Positions 46,800-60,129 of a DNA stretch of 64,000 nt are shown here, piece by piece. Below the pieces are notes generated by a model. It was given only the letters and a program-made list of their open reading frames with translations, was not told the DNA's origin and ran no database searches. The stretch's first letter is position 1. Every line of letters starts with the position of its first letter. The translations under genes and the position numbers were made by a program. Source of the stretch: Cardinalis cardinalis (lineage: Eukaryota > Chordata > Aves > Passeriformes > Cardinalidae). Location: contig JACDOX010000008.1 in NCBI GenBank assembly GCA_014549065.1, forward strand, positions 758,319-822,318. The letters run 5' to 3'.

Positions 46800-49700
46800 G
46801 GACAGAGATCATTCTGTCCAACAGAAAGAATCCTTGGTAAGGGTGCATAACTTAATTAATTTCTTACACCACATAATCTCCTTCTTGTTCTGGATAAACA
46901 CATGAGGAGGATGGGCAAAATATATCAGGATGTAGTGGTGAGGAGAGCATACATGCCAGAGGGAGAAGCAAAGTCTGTTAACTTAGGCATTGTGCCTATT
47001 AGCTTCAACTCCCAAATGGGAGCTGCTCAACATCTGACTTGCTCAGAGTGTGGGTGGAATGAGTCTATATGTATCAACAGCTGCCCGTGTTTACTGATAC
47101 ATTAGAGTACTAAAAATGATTAGAATTATGTTTCTGGAAAATCACATTATTGCCTGTCTTTACTAAAGCTTTAAATTTTCTGTCATTTACATGAGCATAT
47201 CATTGGAATAACATGAACTCATTGAAGAAAATTAACTAGTTAAGGAATAGAAGTTGTTCCTCCTGGTTATAAAGAAATACTGAGCACTTCAGGTGATAGG
47301 CATTTGACATATGCTAGTTCTTAATGTGTTTTACTGCCTTGCACTTTTTAAATATGTGCTGCAAACATAGATGAAGAACAAAATATACCTACCTGATACC
47401 TGAAGCCACAGATACAACCTAGATGAGCTGGTGTGGTCCTTACTTGCCCTGTTTTAGAGTTAGTTGGGGTGGCACAGAAGGCCTACTTTAGAATGAATTT
47501 TGATGTATGTCAGCAAGACCTAAGAGTGGGGATTGATGTATCTGGGAAGGGAGATGCCAGGGTGGGTACTTCCCTGACATTCTTCCAGGGAAGAAGCAGC
47601 CAGCATTTATGAATGGGTTTCAGTAATGTAGCAACTGCTGCCAGTTTGCTAGAAGCCAGGTTTTGCCAAATGCCTGTTCATTTTTCCATAGACCTATAAT
47701 ATTTTCTTTCAAAAGACTAGGATGGAAAATTATTGACTATCTTTTTTTTTTTTACAACAGAGAAGCAAAACTTGTTCTTTCTTGCATATTTCAGAAAAGT
47801 ATATAGTTGTTTATGCTAAATTTTAAGTAGTGCAAATTACAATTCATACACTGTTATTTTCTTCTCTTTTAAGAAGAAGACTGATTCCTTCTACCTGTAT
47901 AAATATTTTCTGAAATAAAAAAAATTAAAACAACATAAAGTTCATATCAGTTTTATGTAATCTCTTTAGATTTTAGGTTCTAACACATGATGTCTTGATA
48001 CTGCTTTCACTGGCATAAATCTGGCTTAAAATTCATTAATATTTCCTTTTCTGCAAGCCAGCAAAGAAAGATGGGGGGGACCTTTTTTTAGTCTGATGTA
48101 AATTTAACCAAATGAATGGAGATACCAACAAAAGTTTAAAAATAATCTGTATTTTATTGTATAATTACACTGTCAATTAAGAAGGAGAGTTAATATTCTT
48201 TCCTATGAACATAAGTGAGAGAACTACAGCTGAATCTGATATGTGGTAAAATGCATCTCCTTTTCCTGATTTCAAAAAAATGGCATCTTCTAGGAGGAGT
48301 TCAGCAAAAGGTATGCTCATGGGACTCAGTGTTCTTAATGCCAGGTTCCCACCTGTGGGACCTGAAACCCCTTCAGGTGTTTGAGTCTAACGTTTAACTG
48401 TTCTCTAAAAGAAGGTAGCTGCAATCTGTAAGGCTTTATAAAGGATGAGAGCCCAAGTTTTATAAAGGATGATAATATTATCTTCCAACACTGTAATGTG
48501 CTGTTATTTTTTTCCCCTCTGGTCGTTTTACTCATATGTGTAACAGATACAGTGCTGCCTATGAACTCATACCCACCTGCACCTTCCTGGCGCTTCGTGG
48601 TTGTGCCAAAGCCAAAAGGGCCTGTAAGTCCAGATGAGTTTCTTTGCTTTTGAGCTGCAATGGCAGAAGATCTGTCTAATGAAACATAACAGACAATGAG
48701 CAGAGTGAGAATTAGAAACCATGAAATAGGAATTGAACTGATTTTCTTTTGACAGTTTCATAGCCTTTAAATCAGCAGAACATTGATCTCTCCTAACTCA
48801 GATCTAGCTCTGGCAACCCCTCTGCTCTGTCTCATTCTCATCTCTTCCTCCTTCCCACTCTTGGTGTCCAGGAATATTTCTGACAAGTCACCACAATATT
48901 AGAATTCTATCACTTTTCTTTTTCTTCCTTTCATGGTTGATGTTATTCTTGCTTTTGTTACTTTGATAAGTGATGAAATAAAAATGTGCTGTCCTTCAAA
49001 AAACTTTTTTTTTCAGTATGAGTTAAGAAGAAATAAGACAGTTAACCTCTCAGAGCTGGGTCACAGGCTTTAAGCAAATACAAGCACTTCTGCATCTCTA
49101 ATACTCCCTTCACATTTTGATGATCTTCATAAAGATCACAACTTTTGGAGGATTATTTTCTTCTTTAAGTGAAAGCTGAATGTCTAAATAGCAGTTTTAA
49201 AAATGGTCTTTTTTCCTAATATCATAAAATTATTTTGTTCCTTGTATCTCAGGTATGTTCCTTCCTCACACTGTTGCAAATAAAAAGGGAGGTGAGGTAG
49301 TAGTTTGTGAGCTTCAAGTGGAAAAATTCTGTGTTCTATGGGGGAGACATCTCAAAAGTCACATAGCAACCCAATTAAATCCCTATTTCAAGCAAAGTAT
49401 AATACACCAAAATGAGAAGCAGAGTAAAACCTAAATTTGTGCACCCGCTAGCGCCTCCTCTTAGCAGGAGAGTAATCTTTAAGGAAGTTTTAAAGTGGTT
49501 GTTTTCATAGGACAGTGAAAGACAAGGATAGCTTAAAATTCTTTTTAGAGTGCTCCATAGGGTAGAGGTATGCATGATTTCACTTCCTTCCTGCAATTAA
49601 TCAGTAAGACATTTTTTATTTAACAAAAAGACCTTCTATATGCAACTTCTGAATTTGTGGCAATGATAATGGTTATTCATTTCCACTGGACTGGTAAGAC

Positions 49701-52700
49701 AGATCAATAGAAAACATTTTGACCTGAGGCTTGTGAGATGCAGACTTTCTGTCTGTGCTGTGTGAGACCTCAAACAAATCACTTTGACATAGATATCTTC
49801 AAAAATACCTAGGCATACCTACTGTCTGTAGTTTATTTCAGGTGACTGACAACATCAGTGGATGTTGAAATAGCAGTTTTTATTATCAGATTAGGGCATG
49901 AGAATGTCTAAACAAATGTAGAGCTCTCTATCCCAAGAATTGTCTGGATTTTCTATGGCAAATAAAGAGAAATGGGCACTGAAGAGTGTGATCCATCTGT
50001 TGTTCAAGCAAAATTGTCTATTACTCTCCATTGACTTGTAAGGAACTTCAGTCTTCAGTATGTAAAAAAGTACTTCTGTACTTTGATAAGAGGCTGTGGG
50101 CAGTAGGTCTGAAAGTGTGGCTCCTAGAACACCTGGATAGTCACCTTAAAAGTAGACAGTGTGTCACATAACTGCTTTAATTCTTGGCTTGTAACAGTCA
50201 GCAAGGCTGTCAGCAGCTGCCTGAAGCTTCATAGCTTTACAAGTTAGCTCTGAAGATGTGAGAAAAGGGTGATTGTCATATTCATAGCCATGCTTGAGAC
50301 CATTCTTACAGAAGGTGGAGAAGAATATAGAACTTCTGTATTTCATTAAAGCAGTGAGGAGAAATACCCAAAAGATTGTGAGAAGCTTAGCTACTATAGT
50401 GGGGCAGGCCATATAAGGGCCAGCTGAGATAGATAAAGCCTGCTCTTTGGAATTAATGTGGTTTTGTACATCATGATCTGCCATTGTACTACAAATGCAT
50501 TTGAAGTACTGGGGCATTAAGAAAGTCACTCTGGAAGCAGCTAAATTGTTGATGATCAGATATACATCCTGAGAATTATTTTTTTATATTTTAGGGATTT
50601 CTCTTGTTTATTTTGTTGCATTTTTTTTCCAATCTCCTCCCCAACATAGTCTTTTTCCACTAAAAATTTTTCAGATTAACAGAAAAGTGTTCAGCATGTA
50701 AATAGTGATCCAGAACCATTAGTAAACATCTGCTAAATCGGGCAAGAGCCAGGAAAAACTTCAGCTGGATTACAATTGTTCTTGAGAGAGTTTGCAAGGG
50801 AGTGAGAAAGCACACAGAGCACAGGAGCCAGCCAGAGTCTGTTCACATTTGGTTTCTTTCTCCTCCCCCACCCCTGGAACGTTGCTGATAGAAGGAAGCA
50901 AATGGCTGAGGCTCTCATATCCCAAAGGATGTAATGCCCTACGGGTTGGCTAAGACAACTAACTCGTGTTCTATCCCTCCCATACTTTGCTGTTTTGTGT
51001 AGTGCATAGATATGAAGAGTGCTATGGAGAACACTCCATAGTAGCTGATGCTTCTGCAGGTTTTGACAAAGTGCCCCATTAGCATACCTCCTGCTCCAAA
51101 GGGGCAGAGCTACATTGGCTATCCACTGACCTAGAAACTGCTCTTATCTCTACAGAAGGAAGTTATTAACATTTAGAATTTTGAGGATTAAGTTCTGGCA
51201 AATCCTTCCTCTGAAATTAAAGATGTTTCTACCTCCAGCTGTCCATCCCATTTCTCTGCCAGGAGTTACCACAGAGTCAGTAGAGGGGAACATGTGTAGC
51301 ACTTCCGCTGAAAACGCCCAGTGTCCTCGGATAAACCATCGTGGAAGACAGATGTCAGCTGGCACCATCTCGATGGAGTAGTTAACATTTAGATGTGTTA
51401 TTTCAGCTAACTTTGATCCAGGAACAGTAACCTTTGGCTGGGGGTAGACAGATAGCAGTAATGTCTTAACTGCAATGCAGCTCCACTATTACAGCTCCAA
51501 CCAACTTGAAATTTCAGTAACAGAAACTACCATGAAATCTCCATACACTCATGCATAGAGCTTTAAATGGTATTTGCTTTCATAATGGCAGTGTCTATCC
51601 AAGTGTGAAATCTGAATGAAGCTATTGCAATATAAACTGGAAGCGCATAGCTGTTCATTCAGAGGAGCTGGGGCAGAATGCTATCAGTCTGCCTGAATCT
51701 GTTCACATGGAGTTGCCATCTGTTATCACAATGCCATGTTGCCCAATTAAAACAATATGACTGGATTACAGTATTTTGAGTAGTATTATTTTCTAGATTG
51801 TCTCTGATTCTAAAAAATCTATCATTCCATCTGACTGCCTCTGCACCTGCTAATTCAAACAGTATAAAGAAATTGCAAGCTTCTCATTTATTAACTGCAT
51901 GGTGGCTGTAAGCTACTTCTGAGCCTGAAAATATTTCTGCATTTTAAACTTTTTCTGACTTCGTCCAGTAGTCATTTCTCTATTTTCTGAGGAAGTGTGT
52001 ATATTTGGTATGGGAAAAACTACTGCAGAGCTATGTGGTCAGTGGTTACTAAGGATATAAGTTAATCAGGTTAGATGAAAATCTCATTTTAAAAAATAAT
52101 TATTTTTACTTTTAAATAAGAGTTTTTAGACATAATGTTCTTCAATTCTTTCCTGGTTTGGACTCCTAAACTGATAATAATGAAGGCTTTTTATTATTAC
52201 CTTTAAGTGATTATGGCAGAATTTCTGACTTTACAGAGCTCCATATATATAATCTTTCTTGTAGCATGCAGATGAACATGCATTTTGGGTTAGTTGAGCT
52301 TCCATTTTTATGTTTTATTCTGTAAAAGACAAGCAATATCAAATGAAAAATGGATACTATTAACTGAAATCACTGGTTTTAGGAATAAAAACAACTATTG
52401 ACAGGAGAACTAACATGATGAGTAAGAGAGTCAGGGATGCCTATTAATCTAATGCACTGTTATTTTAGATCTCTGAAGCACATTTGTTTTACTTAAATAA
52501 AATGTCCCATTTGACCAAAACCTAAACCAGTGCTGGACAAAACGCCTTTCAAAATGTGCTTTATAACTTTACATTTTTCCTTACAAGATTTTTAATTTAA
52601 GGAAGCTAGAACATTTAAGAAGTTGGATTTCTTAGTTGCTATCTATTCCTGTATGGCACCATGAACAACATAAACTGACTTGAATTCTCACCCAGTTTAA

Positions 52701-52900
52701 GCACACTTGCTCATTTTAGTGTAGTCTATGGCTACTGATGGGTCCCTAAAGAACTGCAATAGTCACTCAGGCGAAGCACAGGGATGGATTGCATACCCAT
52801 AAAACACCCTCTTCTGTGATTCTGAAGGTATATACCATGTCATACATAATGTGTTGCTACTGCTGTTGTAATTAACAGAGTTAGCCATGGCATTCAGTTT
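46800..52900. other. Unique AT-rich non-coding DNA
   Basis: No gene or mobile element is recognised. The minus-strand frame 50164-50529 (121 codons) has no family I can name. A 24-base-period duplication of TTTATAAAGGATGA lies at 48435-48472. A poly-T run is near 47742. Confidence 0.55.
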
Positions 52901-54740
52901 CACAGAAATAAAGTATCACTGAATATCCTGAGTTGGAAGGGACTCTCAAGGATCCTCGAGTTCAACCCCACACAGCATCATCCCCAAGAGTCACACCACG
53001 TGTCTGAGAAAATTGTCCAAAAGCTTCTTGAGCTCTGTCAGGTTTTGGGGCTGTGACCACTTCCCTGGGGAGCCTGTTCCAGTGCCCAAACACCCTCTGG
53101 GTGAAGAACGTTTTTCTAATATCCAAACAAAACCTCCCTTGACACAACTTCAGATCATTCCCTCAATCCTGTCACTCATCACCACAGCAAAGAGATCAGT
53201 GCCTGCCCCTCTGCTTCCCCTCACAGGAAGTTGTAGACTGCAATGAGATCTCCTCCTCTGTGGGCTGTACAGACCAACTGACCTCAGCTTCTCCTCATAT
53301 AGCTGCCCCTCAAGGCCCTTCACCATCTTTGTTTCTCTCCTTTGGGTACTATCTAACAGTTTAATATCTTTCTTATACTGTGGTGCCCAAAACTGCACCC
53401 AGCACTTGAGGTGAGGCCGCCCCAGAGCAGAGCAGAGGGGACAATCCCCTCCCTTGCCTGGCTGTGATGCTGTGCCTGATGAACCCCAGGACAGGTTTGG
53501 CCCTCCTGGCTGCCAGGGCACTGCTGACTCAAATTCANATTTCCATCAACCAGGACCCCCAGCTTCCTTTCCATGTCAGTGTTTCCCAGCCTCTCATTCC
53601 CCAGTCTGTCCATACATCCAGGGTTGCCCATCCCAGGTGCAGAATCCAGCACTTTCCCTTGTTGTATTTCATACCATTGGTGATTGCTGAGTCACCTAAT
53701 TCATCAAGGTCTCTCTGTAGGGCCTCCAGGCCTTTGAGGGAGTCAACAGCTCCTCCCAGTTTTGTATTATCTGTGAATTTGCTTAGTGTCACTTCTAGGC
53801 CTTCATCCAGGTCATTAATGAAGATGTTGAAGAGCACAGGGCCTAGGGTAAAACCCCACTAGTGACAGGTCACCTGTCTATTGTCACCCCCTTCACCCTT
53901 TGCACTTGGCATGTGAGCCAGCTGCTCACCCACCACACGATGTGTTTATCTGGCTGTGGGCTGGACATTTTATCCAAAAGAATACACTGAGAGACAGTAT
54001 CAAAAGCTTTACTTAAATCAAGAAATATTACATCAGCTGCCTTCCCTTGATCAGCAAGATGGATTACCCTGTCATAAAAGGAAATGATAAGCAAGACTTT
54101 CTTCTCATGAAGCCGTGCTGGCTGTGACCGATAACTGCTTTCAGGTGTTTTTCAGTACCTCCCAGAATAACCTTCTTCATAACCTCTTCAGGCACTGAAG
54201 TGAGACTGACAGGTCTGTAGTCTCTGGGCTTCTCATTCTTGCCCTTCTTGAAAATTAGGATGTTTGGCAGCTCCCAGCTAGCTGGGACCGCTGTGAATTC
54301 CAAGGCTGCTGAAAAATCATTGAGAAAGGTTTTGCAATTACATCTGCTAGCTCTTTGAGAACTCTTGGATGAACCCCATCAGGCCCCATTGATTTTTAGG
54401 GATCTAGTTGGAGCAGTAGCTTGCACACAATTTCAGGGTTGACTAGGAGTTAATGATTTTTTCAGTCATGACCTTCCAGCTCTGAGAGCCCCTTGGTCCA
54501 TCATTCATGTTGAAGACAAAGGTAAAGAATGTGTTAAACACCTCTGCCTTGTCCTAGTCCCTGTTTGTGAGATGACCATCCTCATCCTGTAATGGGACAA
54601 TACTATTTTTACACTGTCTATTGCCATTAAAATACTTGAAAAAGTTATTTTTATTGTTCCTCACAGTTCTGACCAGCTTTAACTTCAGTTAAGCTTTGGC
54701 CACATGAATTTTCTCCCCACAGTGTCAAGCAGCGAATCTA
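52901..54740 (-). mobile_element. CR1 LINE, longest copy in the window, minus strand
   Basis: The 3' end lies at low coordinates: CACTGAATATCCTGAGTTGG, then AAGGGACTCTCAAGGATC and GAGTTCAACCCC, the reverse complement of the CR1 terminal block. Moving up, the sequence covers the end of ORF2, the thumb and palm of the RT domain and the region between endonuclease and RT (about 54304-54740). Diagnostic text such as AAACACCTCTGCCTTGTCC and AAAGTTATTTTTATTGTTC marks that linker. About 1.84 kb of a roughly 4.5-kb full element remains, so the endonuclease and 5' end are missing. The upstream border fades out after about 54720 and could lie slightly further. Confidence 0.95.
52962..54303 (-). pseudogene. 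CR1 ORF2 reverse transcriptase, frameshifted, catalytic motif damaged
   Basis: Five overlapping or adjoining minus-strand frames carry consecutive parts of one CR1 ORF2. 54303-54064 has DYRPVSLTSV and HGFMRRKSCL (RT N-terminal blocks). 54094-53870 has ADVIFLDLSKAFDTVS (motif A, first catalytic Asp intact). 53837-53535 has LFNIFINDLDEGLE and motif C. 53521-53150 has WVQFWAPQYKKDIKLL and YEEKLR. 53147-52962 has LDIRKTFFTQRVFGHWNRLP. Register changes between these pieces show several frameshifts. At motif C (53766-53777) the expected FADD reads FTDN, so the second metal-binding Asp is Asn. An ambiguous base lies at 53538. This is a dead copy. Confidence 0.93.
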
Positions 54741-57700
54741 CTCTGCATCCTGCTATATTTCTGGTTTTTTTCTCTATCACATCCAGAGATTCCCAGTGTT
54801 ACTCATGTGGTTTTATTATTATGGCACAGAGAGGGAAAGGAGCCAAAGGTTTGTCATGCTCTGTATCCTTTTCTCTGTCAAGCACCACTCCTTTAGAGCT
54901 ACCACATATATGGGATATGTGAGTCCCAAATAAGGACTGAACAAGGAAGAGGGATAAAGTATTCCTCTGCTTCCAGTGCCATGTAGCACACACTTTGCTC
55001 TGAGATCATCCCCAGACAGTTTTGACCTCTAGTGAAGTACTAATATGCTCAGATTAGTAAGGCATGAGAAATATCCCCATTCATGGGTTTTTTTCTAAAC
55101 CCCACTGACCTTTTACTCAAAACATTTAGGATTAAAATACTCAGTGGCAATAAGAACTTTGTATGCTGAAAGGATTCACATGGTGTCACCAACCACCAGT
55201 CTATGACAGTATTTAAGCCTTGTTTACCTATGCTTTATTTTTAGGATGCAACCCTTTTGTGGTTTCTTTCCACCAGTGTTTTCCCAGTATCCCATCAGCA
55301 CAGACCTGCAATTTGGTTTTGAGGATTCTAAACAAAAAAATAAGTAATGAGTCTCTGAATGACATGTCTGGAGTGAAAGCTGAGCCCTGAACTTCATGCC
55401 CACTTATAGATGCTTTGGTTAACTTTTGCCTCAAGATTATTTTTTTTTAATTTTATTTTGTATCCTAGCTTACAACTAGACCATTGCATCCTAGTGAAAA
55501 CCAAAGGCCCACAGCGGCTTTTAAACCTGTGTGGAAAATAATTTAATATTTTGTAATTACATTTCCCCTTTGCAGGAAACACCCTGTATTTTACTTTATA
55601 AAATCACCTTTAGTTACAGGAAAGGTTTAACAAAAAGCTAATATCTAGATTCAGAAACAAACACAAATAACAAAATCAATAATGTGCTTTAATATGCAGC
55701 TTTGTTTTAATTTTCAATCATGACTGTGTTTCATTCATCCAAAAGATATCAGGCATGAAAAGCAGGACTGGTAACATCATTTTCATGGCCAACAGACATC
55801 TGGCATCCTGGACACATCTTTTAGGCACATTGTCTCTAAGCAAAAATCCCTGAGATAAAGTTTTTCACCTGGAATCTCCTTTGTGGGTCCTATTTTATTC
55901 ACCAGTACTCCTAAATATTTTCTGACACTCTCAATATTATTAACTTGAAATGCCTTGGTTGATGATGTTGATGATTGTAACATTAATCTTTGAAACAGAA
56001 AAATCTTTTTGAAAAGTCCATGATGGGCCATCTAGACACAATTACCACCTGACATGTCAGTAAACATGGATTCAGAAGGTGTCAGTCCAGTCCTTTTTGT
56101 CAAAATGGTGAGGCTTTGAATATTTCTTAAGGGCAAATTCAAGTTTGATTTCAGAACATACTTTCCATAACATATGAATAGCTGCTCATAGAGCTGTTAA
56201 TAAAGGTTAATTATTTAAATAGTGAAAAACAGTGCAGCTCTTAATGACTTTCAGTACAGTAATCATGACATAAGAAGTCAAAGTTGAAGGACAATAAACT
56301 TGGTCAGTTTGGGTTCTGGTCAGACTCTCCTACCCACATGAGGTAATTTGCCCTGTCACCTACATAAGCTTCCTGGACATCCTGGCATTCTGTGAAACCC
56401 ATAGTAGTTGCCCTCTAACCACTCCTGCTCCACAGAGACCATCTACCTTTTGTATGTCCCATTTATATTTTTTTAATTCTTATATCTGCTTTCTTCCACC
56501 TAAACAAAAATACAACGCACTTGGATTTTCCTCAGAAAATTATCTGGAGTTCTCAGTCATCTCATGTCCATCATTTTGCTTCTTCATTAAAAAAATATTT
56601 ATAGATTACTGAAAATGCAAAAACACTGAAGAAAACTAGCAGTTGAATGATAAGGTAAATCTGAACTGCTTCATATACTTTATCTACTTGACACCAGTTA
56701 TGGTTTACAGCATTTTAGAGGTCTGTCTTCTCTAGTCTCATCATCAGAATTAAAAAATGTTTTAATTACAGTGCTATACAAGCACCTGAAATGCATTTGA
56801 CCTCTTTCCTTATTGTCCCCACTAACCCTGAGGAGATATAATTGCTCATAATCTACACTCTGATACATCAAATGCATTTCTCTTGTAGTAAGTTAAGATA
56901 GCACAAGCTGTAAAGAAAAAGATTTTCAATATCATACAAAAATGACAAGGATTTGGAAAGTGATTAGAGACTTCAGTAGCTCACTTTCTATGAATTAGAC
57001 ACTATTTTTAAAACATGTAAATGATGTCACTGACTCATTCCTTTACTGTAAACTTACATAATATCTGGCACTTATACAATACCCATACCTTGTGGATTTA
57101 AATGTCACCAGTGAGAATCTCAGTTTCCTGTTGAAAATAAGGATCTCTGAGCCTGCATGGCTACACAGAAAACTTTTAAACCAGATTACCATAGAAGCCA
57201 AATGACAAAAATCTATTAATTCATCTGCTTTGGAGTGCCATAATAATTAGGCTAATGTCAAGGAGTCTGAATGTCCATCTTGACTTTTTCAGTGAACTGT
57301 GACTTTTAAAGGCTCCTCTAGAGAAAGAATCTTCTAGTCTCCATGGTGGGCAACAGTGGACTTAATGTTCCTCCCTAATTCCCATGTTCACCAGTGGTAT
57401 GGGAATTAAATATACTCTTTAGGCCTATCAGCAACATCCAAAACATGGTGTTAGCAAATGATTGGAAAAAACCAGGAGTCATAAACTCCTATCTTAAATC
57501 CATAGATTAAAATCAAATGCACTGCATATATAGGAAAAAATGTTTTCTTATCATTTCAATTTTCTTCCAAATTTGTAATTCTCTGCCAAATTATTATGAG
57601 ATTTTCCTTGTGAAAATCAATGTGGCTGGCTAACAAATCTCTCTTAAAACCTGTAAGAAAATTGATGCATTGCTGCTGTAAATGGAAAACAGTAATAGCA

Positions 57701-60120
57701 GTTCAAAACGGTTTAAAACTACTCAAGTGCCAAATCTTGAAAGTATACCAACAAGATCATCATGTCCTTGAGAATTTTAGGGGAAATCAGCTTAAGAAAA
57801 ATAAATTAAAACTGGTTTTGCTCATTTAAGCAGCTTTAAAGCCTCTGTGAACAATGTTTAGGCTTCTTGTTCTCTGTTAGGCAGTAGCACAACTTTTTTT
57901 CCCAGGGCAAGAGCAAGCAGCAGAAAAAAAAAGTTGTTTTGTCTATTTACTATTTTGAAATCTAAGCTTAGGTCAAGAGCTATGTAAGTGTAACACACAA
58001 TAAGAACAACAACAGAATCTCTTTTTACTTTAAGAATAGCTTCATGACAGACATGGACTTCTACAGTGGCTCTCTGGCAAGCCAGTTGCTGCTGCCAGCC
58101 ACTGAGCATGGTGTCAGCTGCACAGGATGATTCATTAGGGGGCTGGAGGAGTGGAGGGAATACACCTAGTGGTGCAGATCCCTAGTAGGATTTTGGCTGA
58201 CCCTTGTGAAAGAAGAGCTTTCTAGATATGTTAATTCCATGTTGGGCAGTTTGGAGTAGGTTTGTGAGGGGGAAGGAGGAAGGGAAGCTATAACTGAAAC
58301 ACTAAGACAAACATTATTTAAGTGTACTAGTAAACAGGCCACTTACAGTTCCTATCATCATCCTTCCTCAATGTAGGAGGGAAAAGTAATCCTTTTAGGT
58401 GTTTATTTGCATCCCCCTGCAGACTGTCCTGAGCTGTCCTCTACGCTTCCTTACTGAAACAGCATCACAGGTCACTCCTAAGCATAACTGCTCTATAATG
58501 GATGAAATTAACACCGCAAGACTAAACCAGAATCCAGTTTTGGGAGAGACAGAACAGAACAGACAAGGAGAGACAGAAACCAAGACTAAAACTACAGTTT
58601 CACACATAGGTACAGAAAACCTGAGCTTAGAGAAAACCATCACTGAGCTAGCTACTTGTCTCGTGAGAAAGTTGGCTCATTAATTAAAGCAGTATCTTCA
58701 CTCGTTACAGCACAAAGTCAAAACTGAGCTGTCCAGCTCAGCAGGTAGGGAGAACTGATCACTATTAGCCTATTTCGGTACAGAATCAGGACAGAAGAGA
58801 AGGAAGCATGTGCTAAGTTGCAAAACAGGACTGAAAATGCACTTTTGACTGACAGCACATTCTTCAAAACAGTAACCTCTTCTCCACATTGAAAATTTAT
58901 CCACAAATGACCATTGCCACTGTCTTCACTTTCGTCATAATAAATTAACAGCAGTCGGAAGCTCAGCTCAGAAGATTTCTTTGCAGACTCTAAGTATCTG
59001 TGAAACTAGGTTGGCCTTGAATTAGTCATGAATAAAAAACTCAGCTGCCATTAGAAGAACCTTAAGGAAAATCATTGTGTAAGTTTTGAGCAAGTCTGGT
59101 CCTGTTTAGAGAGTTTTATCAAAACCACATGAAACCATGTGACACCAAATGTCTTTCTCAGTGTTTTGCTTGAATATTGAGTTCATTTAAACCCTGAGTT
59201 AAAAAGGGATCACAAGACTTGGAGTCTGCACAAAGTGACTTTTACAGTAGTGAGCCTTGGAGTCAAAAATGGATGAGTCCCATGCCCAGCGAAGTTCAGC
59301 AATTATGCTGAGTCAGTTTGCACGTGAACAATCAAAAGCCCCCATGCTATTTCACTGACAGGAATTGAAGACATGTTCATGTGTATTTTGCTAGATACAG
59401 CCAGACTTTTGGCACAAGAAACTAGAAAAAAACTAGAAATACAAGGCATGAACTAGCCCAACCTAGCTGGAGGCTGCCTGCATCAGCCTGGTGCCCCACC
59501 TAAGCTGGCAAACCTTGACCAGACCCAGCTGGTTTGTACAAAATAAATGTGTCTACTACCTTCAGGCATTTCTTCATCTTTTCTTACCACACTTGCCCCT
59601 GGCAAAAGGAAATGAGCTTTTGTGTTTTCCTAGGCATGTCACAAAGACTCTCTTGGCCTAAACAATCTCTGTGAAATGAAAATAATTGTCTTTATCAAAT
59701 TGCTTTGAGATCTGGGAGTGAGCAGTGTTATATCACTGAAATGCATAATTGATGATTAGATTATAAAATAAATCTGCAGTCCTAATTGAAACACTGTGTA
59801 TANTTAGAAGGGCTTTTAAAAGTCTGTTTACCCTTCAAATGAATATAGAATTTCTGTAGTATGCCGTGTGTTCATAGCTAATAAAGTATTTGCTATTTTA
59901 TGTCTGGATGATGCTCTAAATTTACATTTTGACAAAAAAATACTCTCCCTAACTGCTCAGATTTTACCCTCTTTCCAGATTTGTATTAACCTTTGGATGG
60001 AAGGTTTGTTGCCTTTCCTTTTCAGTTAAAGTATCAGTAACTTAGAAATTTAAACAGAAACTTTACAGCAATTGAAGCAGTTGCAGTTTTACTAAAAACT
60101 GCAGTTTTACTCAGCACACA
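54741..60120. other. Unique AT-rich non-coding DNA
   Basis: No recognisable gene, RNA or transposon. Frames are all shorter than about 95 codons and occur on both strands, for example the opposed pair at 58395-58683. One ambiguous base lies at 59803. Confidence 0.55.
60079..60112. repeat. Short duplication of a CTGCAGTTTTACT-like unit
   Basis: The string TTGCAGTTTTACT is followed after a few bases by CTGCAGTTTTACT. The same bases also form an 8-bp inverted repeat (GCAGTTTT and AAAACTGC, four-base spacer). It is minor local structure. Confidence 0.75.
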
Positions 60121-60129
60121 GCCATTTCC

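Noticed and set aside
50164..50529. A 121-codon minus-strand frame with a hydrophobic stretch, considered as a small membrane protein
   Set aside because: The product matches no family I know, there are no splice or promoter signals, and the hydrophobic stretch is what T-rich codons give by chance.
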